A program made the position numbers and the translations under genes. Below the pieces are notes generated by a model that saw nothing but the letters and a program-made list of their open reading frames with translations, did not search any database and was not told the DNA's origin. Of a stretch of DNA of 64,000 nucleotides, positions 23,634-35,600 are shown one piece after another (the stretch's first letter is position 1; the number at the start of each line of letters is the position of its first letter). This stretch comes from Paroedura picta (Eukaryota > Chordata > Lepidosauria > Squamata > Gekkonidae): assembly GCF_049243985.1 (NCBI RefSeq), contig NC_135380.1, forward strand, positions 19,950,501-20,014,500, written 5' to 3'.

Positions 23634-26600
23634 AATCCACCACAGTTTGCTAGCATACATGATTTGGACACAGCCAAAAATTACAGTAAGCTTTATACCA
23701 GGAAGCCTAGGCTATGCTAGGAAGGCGAGCATGAGAGCCCAAAGGCTTCTTGACTCATGCTCAGATTAACTATGGCTTGCTTGCTGCATCTGAATTTTAA
23801 AATTTCTTGCACCCACCAGAAAAATCTCTACTGGAAACTAAACAAGCGTTAATGTCTGAAAACTGGAGAGTTCAATTTGAAACATAGCCTATAAGACAGT
23901 AACAGACAAACCCAGCAGGGTCCTGACTGCTCTTGACCCAGATTTTTGGGGTAAAGGTCCTGGCTTAGCAGCAGAGGATATGATCTTCTTCCAGGCAGCT
24001 CCTGGCTCAAGCCCCGGAATTCCCAGTCTAAGGACCTCAGGTAAGCGAGTTACTTGCTCCAAACCTTCCAGAAAGTGCACTAGATGGACTACTCATTTGA
24101 CTCCCCATAAGGCAGCTTTCCTATCAGCAAGAATCTCACAAAGCAAAATAGGGTGGGGACCCTAGTGTGGCGGACATTGTTTCCAATAAATAAGCTTCCT
24201 AGAAATCTGGCCTATTTTAAGACCCTCCAGAGCAGAGACCACGAGGCAGGAGACGGGCATGCGGCTTTCTGCATTGGGGGTATCACAGCACACAAAACGT
24301 CCTGCATGGGTTGATGCATGGGCCCAGTCTTGAGGCCCAGCTCATTTGCAGCCCATACCACCCCCCCCCCCCCAGCCTGGAGTGGCCAAAGAACAGTGTT
24401 AGTGCAGGAGAATCACTGTAATAGAGAGGCTACAGCAGGATTCCTGGGAAAAACAGGTTACGTGAGAGCTCCCAGGACTTACACACCCTTCCCCAGAAGT
24501 TCAGGTGGCTGCTGAAATCATTAGATGTCACTAGAGCCCACTTGCCACTCTACAGGCCTAGTCTCTTCCTCCACAATGGAAACGGTAAATGATCGATCGA
24601 TTGATTGGCTGGCTGGCTCCTGCATCTTTCTTCCGTGACCATTTCTCTGAAGGGCCATCACATCACTTCCGGGGTTCCTTGAAGCCTGAAAAACATGCTA
24701 GGGATTCCTCTGCAGGCAGAAAGCTGAAAAAGGCTGGGTTAGGATATCAGACCAAGATTTGGGAGGCTGATGTTTGAATCCTCATTCTGCCAGTGGGAGG
24801 TCACTGGGTGATTTTGGACCAGTCACCGTCCTATGGCCTGGCCTACCTCATAGGGTGGTTGTTGCAAAAGTAAAATGGAGGCGAGTAGAACAGATGCTGT
24901 AAGCCAAGCTGGGTCTCTATGAGAAAAAAATCTGAGCATATACAAAAAACAAGTACACAGGAAACCTCTGCGCACCAAGCAGACGAAGAGTCTTGGCAAG
25001 TCACGCAGGATGCTGACCTGCTGCCTTTAGCACTGTGGTTCCCTTTCTCCAACGCCCACTCCCTGCAGCTGAGAACTTCTACCTCTTTAGCACCAGTATG
25101 GCAAGAAGCAGTTCAGCCGGTATTACTGCTGCCATCAGCGCGGCATCTTCCAAGGGAAGAATCTCGTGAGCCAAATTTCCACTTTGTAGCCAGCTGCTGA
25201 AGGGCACCAAGGAGGCAAGCCGTGGCCAGGAAAAACAAAACCCACGGTTCCTGGTTGGCTGAATATTCTTAGTATTTAAGCCCTCCGCTGGGCCGGCACC
25301 CAAAAACGTGAGGCAGTTCCCCAAAACTCTCCAGGCACAAAAAAGAATTAAAATTGCTCCTGTTCCAGAGCACGCACTCCCAAGGTTGCAAGAGGCTTTC
25401 TGCTGATACTCTGATTTAAAAGGCTTGCATAAAACTTGGTCGAAGTGAGCAACCCAAAAATCTACTTCAAGTCAAGGAGGAAGACGAAACGGTTCATGGA
25501 AAAGAAAGAATCCTCATCCAATTATATAAATAAGGATAGACCAAAGATGTAGCAGGTAAGCTGGCTGCAAAAATTCCATTCAGCATCTCTATAGACAGTG
25601 AAATGAAGATTCCTGATTAGCGAGCCCTGTGCAGTAGCCAGGAGATGAAGCAAGCCCCTGGTTCGAATCTCAGCTCTTTCGTGAACTCACGAGATGTCTT
25701 GACGCAAGCTATTCTCCCTCAGCATCAGTGCTCGCTGTGCAATAGGGGGCTAGAACTGGCGTCCCCCATACGGCTGGTGTCAGGACGACCACTATAAAGG
25801 CATGAGAAGAACTGTGTTCCCCAGCCGATGAAACTAATGAGTTGCAATTCTAGAAATAGCAACCTGCAACCACAAAATCTGTTAATACGCCAGGCCGAAT
25901 TGCAACAGAACAGCCCCACCAGGTTGGGTTAAATCACCAGCACTGGAAGGTTCGCAGTTCCCACCAGCAGTGCCTCATTGCGCCACTGTGAGCATCCAAG
26001 AGAGGAAATTTTGTCCTGGATGGTAAGGCTCGGGGGAGAAACCCTCATCAAAAGCAAGGGTGATGGCAGGGGGTGAGGAGAGAGGCACCTCTGGCTGATG
26101 AGCACATTTCTAGGACTCTGCCCAGCATTATTCCCTGGGGAGTTAATTCTATTGCCTACTAATAATTTCACCAAGACCAAAAAAGGAACACAACCCAACC
26201 TTTACAAGTGGGAACTCAGAAGCTGAGCTGTACAATAAAATATTATAAAAACAGTAATTATAACTGTGGCTCTCAGATGTCCACAGACTCCAATTAACAG
26301 AAGCCCAGGAGCCTCTGGGTAGACACACAGGCTCATGTCCCTGGACATCCAGAGAGTCATAGTTTGGTCACTCATAGTAAGCAGGTTAAAACAGACACAT
26401 ACACATTAGATAATTTAGGTTTTACATTAATAAGCTTCTTGGGATGCATTCAAACCTCACAATAAGCCATGGTTTTATCCAAGTCTAACTAGCTGAGAAA
26501 TAATCCTAAACAGCTCAACGGAGAGGTAAGTCCCATTTTATTCACTGAGTTGTATTCCCAGAAAAAGTTATTTTAGGATTGCAGCCAAAGTTTGTTAAGC

Positions 26601-29600
26601 AGCCCAGTGCCTCAACATTACTTGGCCAAAGGGAGGGTGAAATGGGGAAGATGCCCTCCCTACTGGGCGGGATGAAGTTGATCAAGTCCAGGTTTATGGG
26701 TAAACCAGGAATTATTACTTAGACAGCAGGCTCCTCCAGGCTGTGGCACAAACCCCTGAGCTCTTGCAAGGTCTGAATGCAAGAATCTGTTTTCGCCTCA
26801 CGCTGACCTGATTTAGCCAACTGAAATTGTGAAATGACAAACTGTTCCTAGCTCTATTTTCCGGCAAAGCTGACATCCTGCAGCTGCTCTGGGGGAAAAA
26901 CATTCTAGCAGCATCAGGAGCAAGACTATTAATAAAAGGTCCAAATGCAGAGGCACATGGCAGGCAGTGGAGCTTGGCACCAAAGTCAGAAATGTTTTTC
27001 CCCAATAGCGGAGGGAGTGGGAGGGGGGAGGAGAGACAAAGCATCTTTTTCAAAGATGGGTGTTACGGCTGAAGGAGGGGAGGGACAGCAACCCGGACAG
27101 CAACTTGACAGTAAGAGCATGCTTCTAGGCAATTCACATTTAGTGCATTTTCATAATGACATCTGCCATACCAGCAGTCACAGCTAAAAGAAGATAATTT
27201 TAATACAGGTGGGGGAAAGGGGGCTTTTAAGGGGAGATACCTCATGATGGAAGTATAAACCTAGGTGCCCAAGTAAGTCCACTCAATGATCTTCATGACT
27301 TACCCCTTGCTTGCAGCTAGTCCAGATTGGTCTGTGAAGAAGCAGTGCCTTTTAATGGTTTCACCATCACTCTTGAATGACCTTCTCAAGAACCAGTTAA
27401 GCTGCTCCCCTAACTCCCCTTTCAAAGGACCTGTGAGAAGCTTACTCCAGAGGATGCTTTGCTAGAAATAAACTCCTGTGATGTGAAAATGGGTAAAAAT
27501 TGCATGATTATTGATAAAGTCATTGACTTCTTATTGAAAATTGGTAGTTGAGGAGGGGGTGTCATTTTTTGTTGTTAATCTATGGCTTTAACTGTTGCAT
27601 AAATGGGAAAAGCTGATGGGGACTTTTCGTTGAGACTTTTGAGAAAAGTGCCCATGGGAAATTCAACTGGAGGACACATTTAAGCGTTCAGCAGGAGGTC
27701 AATGCACTGCAGGAACCTCAATATCTCCATTCGAGCTGCTTCTGAAGAGCTGGTTCCCTGTCCCCTGCAGCCTCATTCCCATGAGATCACCTGCAGAAGC
27801 AAAGTACCTAAATAGCAGAACAGAAGTTCCACTGCAGAACAGCCAAGGTGATCAGCTCTGAATTCTCTGTGCTTTAGATGCTAGTACTGCTTCACACCTG
27901 AAGAGTGGGCACAAGCCTAAGGTAGCCTTAAACGAGATGGCTTCATGTTATGCGAGAGACATGGCCTTATCAAAGAGAAAAGCAGACCGATTCCCACTAG
28001 CAAAGTGTCTGGGAAGCACTGCAGCAGTTTGGAAGGGTTCGCCTTCAGAACGACTATTTTGGCAAGAAGGAAAAGCAAAACAAAAAGGAGCTCTGGGAAC
28101 TCCTGGCTGAAGTCTGGTCTGCCACAGCACACACTTTGCATCCCAACACTCCCCTCGCAAGCAACCATGCCAATTCAGGGCAGCGGGTGTGTGAGGCTGA
28201 CACAAAAGGTGAAGCAACACATTCACTCGCTTCACATTTCTCGTGCCCGGCCTTCCGAGCAGGGAAAGAAAATTAGGCGGAGACTCGGGGAAGAAGCCAG
28301 CCGGAAAGAGCGTCTAGGCAAACAAGCCAGGCTTCCCTTCAGTTATGCAAACTGCTGCAATCCTGTCCGGTGTAGGAAACATCCTCATTTGGTTCTAGCA
28401 AAGGTTTCGTCACTGAAAACTGAAAGTGCTCCATTCCAGCATTGTGTGAATGAACCTCTCCCTCGCTGTCTTCTCCTCTGCCAAAATTTCAAAGTTACGC
28501 TAATTGGAGCAAAGCCTCTCTTGCTCCTGTTAGTTTGTCAAAGGCCAAATTCCATAGTGCTAGCCTTCATTTGGACATCACAAAGTGGATTTCATTTCTG
28601 CTCAGCACAGATGTGGTTTGAGCTTCTTTGCTCCCATCCCTTCTCCTCTTATGCAACTGTACAAGCCTGGAGATGGAGGTCTTCAACTACCTCCAATTGT
28701 TACGATGTCCAGATGCATTCCAGGCACTGGGGAAGGGACTAACCTCCATTTGTTCAGAACACCTGCATTTGGACATAACCACCTGCAGTTAGTTGAAGAC
28801 TCCCATCTTCAACTGCATAGCGCCACTGTAAGGGAGCCGAACAACTTGGATTCACAAACAAAGTCAGAACTGGCTGATCCAGAAGTGATGGAACCATAAT
28901 GAGTGACAGAGCCAAAACAAAAATTGTGTGGTATAAGTTTTCGTAAGCTAAACCAAAAAAGGAACAAAACCCAACCTTAACAGGTAGGAACTCAAAAGTT
29001 GAGCTGAACAATAAAAAAATAATAATGTAAAACTTGTTAATTATTTATTATAGTGCACAGTTAAAAACAGAATAAAAACATCTTAAAAACTTTACCGAAC
29101 TAACAACACATAGGACCAAACGCGTTTCGACCCTTATTGGTTGGAGCCATAAGTTACAGTCCCCACTCAACCATTCAGCTACACATTATAGAGAGTGCTA
29201 TATAGTGTATTATTATAATTTTGACCACCGAGGAAGACCCGGAAGGGTCGAAATGCGTTTGGTCCTATGTGTTGTTAGTTCGGTATAGTTTTTAAGCTGT
29301 TTTTATTCTGTTTTTAACTGTGCACTATAATAAATAATTAACAAGTTTTACATTATTTTTTTATTGTTCAGCTCAACGTTTGAGTTCCTATAAGTTTTCG
29401 TAAGCCCAAACCCCTTTTTGTCAGCAGAAGACAGATGCCGACCTTCAGCTGGCAGAGAGCACAACATATTGCATGTCCACGGAGCTGGCTCTGGATTCCA
29501 TACCAGCAGCAGAAGTAAAGCAGGGCTTGTTTCTTTAAGAAGAGAATCACCTGTAGCACAACATAAAGATACTGATATTACCTGGGCTCCTCAATAAGCG

Positions 29601-32600
29601 CCACTGTCAGTTATTCCCTGCAGTTATTTAGCAGACCCAGCTGTTTTTAAAGCACGCATATGCAAAGTTTGTTTTCCTGCTGGTTATTCCTTTCTACACA
29701 GGGCAGAACTCCAGTTCTTTCCCAGGGCAGATCTCCAGTTAAAATAGGGATGCCATTCTGGGACAGAAGACATTTCTGCTTCATTTTTAAAGTTAAGGGG
29801 GCCATCCCTCTGTTGAGATAATATCGTTCACATCAGAACTAAATTTAAAAATAGAAATATACTGAAATTATGCTGGCTGAGAGAGGCCCCTGCTGCAGTC
29901 TAAAAGGTCTATATTCTGAGATTGCAAGTGTCTCTTGATAAGGTTGCACAGAGGTAAGTTCGGTTTGACAACTGTCTTAAAACGGTATACCAAACAAAAG
30001 TGTATTGTAGTATGTTCTTAAATTAGTCCTATGCACTGATCATAAGGTGCCTGTTATTTGCCATTTTCATGAGAATGTGATCCAAGCTATGTGTAACTCT
30101 TTCTGTGGATTGCCCAAGCTAGCCCGATCGCATCATATCTCAGAAGTTAAGCAGGGTCAGCCCTGGTTAGTATTTGGATGGGAGACCACCAAGGAAGTCG
30201 AGGGTCACAATGCAGAGACCAGCAGTGGCAAACCACCCTTGACTACCTTGTAAACCCTATGCCAGGGGTAGTCAAACTGCGGCCCTCCAGATGTCCATGG
30301 ACTACAATTCCCATGAGCCCCTGCTGGTAGGGGGCTCATGGGAATTGTAGTCCATGGACATCTGGAGGGCCGCAGTTTGACTACCCCTGCCCTATGTGGT
30401 CACCATAAGTTGAATGTGGCTTAAAGCCACTTTCTACTGCTAATTCTTAATCATGTATTCAATGGATAAGCCTACGGATGAAAAATTAATCACTGAAAAT
30501 ACACTGAGGTCCACACACTGAAATAATCTAGCTTCTGCCTCCCTTAAGATGCTCAGGTGTCTCTCCCCTGCACTGGTTCTGTCTCATTCTCTTTACCCCT
30601 CTTGGGAAAAACCAGAAAAACAGCTGCAACACACTCCATGGACATTAACCATTACCCTGAGTGTACTTTAGCCTCTCCACAGTTCAATTCATAGGTAAGA
30701 GAAAGCATGCAACTCCAGTCCATGAGATGAACTCCTCATGCGCCTAGCCATGCCTTCCTGGCACCCGATACAACAGTGTAAACTGGGCTAGAACACGCCA
30801 AAAGTTGCCGTGTCATTGGTGGGGGGCGGCTATTCTGCACAACGGCCAAGTCACATGCTGTCAGGGAATGCAAAAATTAAAACCCCAGCATTAGAAACCA
30901 GTCTGTGGTTTGGGAGAAAAGTCCCTCGCAACCAAGAATAGAAAAATCCTATCATGGGTAAAATCCTGAGTCATCCAAATGAAATTGTGCCCCATAGTGT
31001 GCCCTGCCCCATAGCAGAAGTCCCATCTATTACCAGGACATTCTATGGAACAAGACAAGGGATGGGGAACAAATTCAATATACAGGTAAGCACAGCAGTC
31101 TCTAAGAGAAGAACAGACTTTAAATGGTCTATTTTCCTTTCTTAGGCTCCCTGCAGTTTACCAACAGGTTTGCAGCTTTCATGAGCTCAGAGCGCACAGC
31201 CGGATCAGATCTCCTAAGGCATAATTTGTCTGAATTAAGCTAGACAGTGCGCTCTCAGAAATGCTTATGAACATTCGCTTTGGTATGCAGATGAACCTTG
31301 AAACAGGAGAAGATGGGGGAGGGGTTCACTGCCCGGGGAGGTTTGCTCTCCCCCACTTTCACTGTACTGCCATTCGACAGCTGACTCGAGACTGAAAGAT
31401 AATTCCCCCGACACACCACCATTTTCCCTCATATGAAGTAAGACGTTTTCCATTTTATTTAAAAGCATCTGTATGGTTAAGTCCAACTCAAAGGTTGGTC
31501 TGGGCTTTGTTTTTGTTTTTTTAAAGGCTCCTTTGCAGTCCTTGAAATCCGTTCCAGCAAGGGCTGGATAAGCGATTGATCCAAGGGTTAGCCAATCAAT
31601 GCCATGGTTTGAGAAAGGAGACATTTTCAAGATGGCTGACTCCTGCATCACGCCACCACTGTGCCAATTCAGCTTCTCCTCAGAGCAAGAAAGATTTCTT
31701 ATTCTCCTAACCAATTCCACAGAGAAGAGCTTGCTTGGGTTGGAACCCCAATGAGAGAGCTTCCACAGCAGGACTGCTGTTGGAGAGCTTGTATGTCTCT
31801 TACAGAGGCCAAGATACCTTACTGGATTGCACCATGGTTCATTTGTTGAGGATTCTCTAGAACTATACCAGTGACCAGGAGGCACGAGGTGTCCCAGATG
31901 TTGGCCTGCGGTACTCATCTGCTACTGGCTGCCTGCCCTACATGGTACAAACCCAGCAAAGATGGGGAGACTCCATGCATTTCCGCACATTGAAAAAAAT
32001 AGCGTTATGCCAGCAGAATGGCAAAGCGTTAAAAATTATCGCGCCTCTGGCCATTCCTCACCTTCTTGCTGTGTCACTTTCATCTGCTGCCTTTTTGTGC
32101 TTCTTACACTCCATGTTACCTGCTAGAAATGGCAGAAGAGTGCAACACGCTTTACACATGACTTTCTCCCTATCGATCAAGCCAGGCAACCATTTCCCTT
32201 TCTCAGTGTTTTAAAGGGCCCATGAGGCCCAATTAATATTTTAATTCAATACTTCTGTTTAAACACCTATGCATCTAATCATGGATGCATAGTGCTTTTT
32301 GAATCACAAGTCTTGATACTTAAAAATGATCTTGATTGTGATTTTTTTGAGGGGAGGGATTTAAAGAGGCATGCTATGTGTCACTTTGCGTCACAACTTT
32401 GAAAGAAAATTATTTCTGTAATCACCTGTATGCTTGTCTGCCTATTCGTTACTCCAAGCTGTTCTTAATTTTTAAGAAGCACTTTCCATCTCATGGAAGA
32501 AGGAAGTGGAAGGCGGGTGCGAAGGTGGGATATTGGAAGCAGAGGTAGCACTTGTTCACCTCCACACATTTCTTTGGCTGGTGGCCTGCTGGTTGCTCTC

Positions 32601-35600
32601 CTGTAGCTTGTGCTTTTTAGGTTGGGGAATCCACTTTATGCGATTCCCCACCTAGCGCTTTAAAATGGAGGTTGTGGCAAACAGTTTTCTGCCTGCACAC
32701 TGGATGTTGGCGACGTCATGAGGAGTGGCTGGAATATAACGACTACCTAAGTTAAGCATTTCACTACATTTAACAGGTGCGGAATGGCCCTTCATGATGC
32801 CAATGAATTTCTGTCAGAGACAATCAGAATTAAGAGTTACATCACAAAAGTTCTTATTCAAAAGCATGCCCCTGCGGATCATCTGCCTAACCCACCAGAT
32901 GTCAAGTTACTTAGTGCATCAGTTAATGCCCCAACAGTATCAGAGCACCAACCATCTTCCTCCTCCACTGCCCTCGATGTGGCAGCCATATAACTTCCTC
33001 CAAGGTGGCATTACCTCGCAGGAAGACACATTCACTGCCCAGCCACATGAAGTTGAAGGGCATGCTTGTACACACAGGTGCTTACAGGATAGCATACTAT
33101 AGGGGTTGGAAATGCACGAATAGGGACAAGCAAACGTCACCCATTCAATTCTTAGTCTGCAGCCTAACTCTGCCACCTCACTCTGTTCTGCCCACCTTCT
33201 GGTTCTGCTTGGTAGATTTCTAAAGTGAGCTTTGGAAGTGGCACCCCTGCCTTGAGCTACAGTTTTCTCCTATAAGCTACCAGTGTCTCCTCGTGCACAT
33301 GAATAACCTATATGGGGGGGGGGGGACTGAAAGACACAGTGGACTGTCCATGCACAGCCATCCAAATATGCATGAGAATTAAACACACAATCAGAAGAAG
33401 TGAGGGCCAGCTCCTTGCAGTCATTCTACAAACAAGACCAGGTAATCAGGAACCCTCCCAGATCCAGGGGGAATTAAAACACATCTTTAATTTAAATTCA
33501 AAACAGATCTCTATCAACTGTGGCTTTTTAAATATCCAAAGCCTTTCACGCTCTCAGAACAAACTCTCAGAACAGCCCTATGCGGTAGGCCACTATCATC
33601 CTCATCTTGCAGACAGGAAGCCAAAGCAGCTTGCTAAGGCCACATGATGAGTCTGTGGCAGAGGCAGCATTCGAACCAGGCTCCTCCCAATCACAGCTCA
33701 TTCTTTTAGTGCCACAAACCTACCAAGCTCTCATAATTCTCATGTTGCAGGGTCCAAAACAATATTCTTAATACCACACCACTAATCCATCTCCGGTTAC
33801 ACCGATTACACAAGACACCTTTTTATTGCATAGCTGCCACTGTGGATGAATCACATTCCTTGCCACATTTTGCTGGGAAAAGTGCTGCTTATATCACTGC
33901 CCACACAAGCCCGTGATGCAATGCAGGACTTTTTCTTCTTACCTTTCTAAGAGTTATTTCATTCCCGTTTGCAGTGTAGGGAAGGATAACAGAACACACT
34001 GCTTTCCCTTTCTCACCATTCTTGCAAGATTTTCAGTGGGGGAAAAAACCCCTCCCAAAACCAGTTTTTAACCTTTCCACTCTTTCGCCATCCAGCAGGC
34101 CTGCCAAGGAATTCCAAAGCGTCACAGAACCTTTGTGTGTTCCAGCGGATTCCAAACTGTTCTGAGATCTACACGCTCAGCCGAAGAATGGTGCTGCCCC
34201 TGCTAAAAGATCGCCAACCTCCAGGTTAGGGCTGGAGATCTGAAATGACAACTCCAGACCACAAATATCAATTCCCCTGGAGCAAATGGCTGTTTTAGAG
34301 GGCTGACTCTATGCTATTATACCCCACTAAGGTTCAACCTTCAAATCTCCAGGACTTTCTGCCACCCAGAGTTGGCAACCATACCCAGTGACTTTCCTAT
34401 CACCCTGTGCAAACTGAGCGTGCATCTTACAACATGCCTCGAGAGCTGCACATTACTGGGGAAGATCATCAGTGAAGGGATAATACCTCTTTCAGGAAAC
34501 TTTGAACAACTCTTTGCTATCTTTCTCAGAGAGGACCACACTGTTCCAGACCTCAGTCTGAATGAAACCCCCATGGGTCCAAGTGGTACATTCCAGTCTG
34601 CTAGAACCAAGTACTCATTGTTTGAACAGTCACCAAACTACATAAAAGTTTAATTCCCAAATTTGGAGATTAAAAAAAAAAAAAACCCAAACAAACTTCA
34701 CCCACACCACTGACTCCCTTCCCAATATTACAGAAGGATTATTTTCACCAGAAGGAAAATGCTAGTTAAACTTGTAAAACAACTCTAAGGGCACTTAACT
34801 CCAGCAAGCAAAGCAGGGACGCTGGAAAAGCACGCCAGAAGACTTTTTGAAGCCAGCGTGCCGCTTATTCCATCGGTGCAGCCCAACATGGCTGCAGGGG
34901 GTTCCGCCCCCTCCAGCCTGTCATGCTCATGAAGCTAATATTACTGAAAGAAGAGCAGGAAAGGGAGCAAAGCAGAAGAAATACTTCCTCAGGCCAAGGG
35001 CTTTTTTTGAGACTAGACTTATCAGTGCTAGCTACCAGAGCGCTTTTCCAGGGCCTACCTAATGCCTGAGCCTCATGCACCACCCCTGCCATGGAAACAG
35101 AAGGCACCCAGAACAGCTTGGAGAGATCTGAAGGGGGGGGGAGAGATAGGGGGGAATCAGCACAACCTTCTTATTAAGCACCTTTTTAAAAATAAGAGCA
35201 CTGACAATGCTTTACGGTCACTGGAAAAGAAATACATATGTCCTGTGGTAGAAAAGGGGAGAGGCATTCCCTAATACCTCCAAGAGAACCAATTTAGTGG
35301 AATGGTTATGAATAGCAGAAAGTAACCAATGATGGAATAACGATAAGCCCTACAAATGGTGGGCTGCACAGGAGATTTAAGTCTCAACAGAAAGCCTCTT
35401 CTGTTATGTTGGGCAATAAGAAACCCTCATTCCCATGGCAGAGACTATTTCATCACATTTCAGCATGAATGCAACTTGGGAGAGGGAATGGGTCAATGTG
35501 AACCTCAAACTGTGGCAGGCAGGCTAGGAAGCCACGCCACAGCCTGTGGAGCCTGCATTTCAAAGGGCAAAGGATGTGGGAAATGTTATGGGTCTTTATC

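Noticed and set aside
27945-28742. 265-codon open frame on the plus strand
   Set aside because: Longest plain frame inside intron 1, but no recognisable domain, no splice or codon support and ordinary intronic composition.
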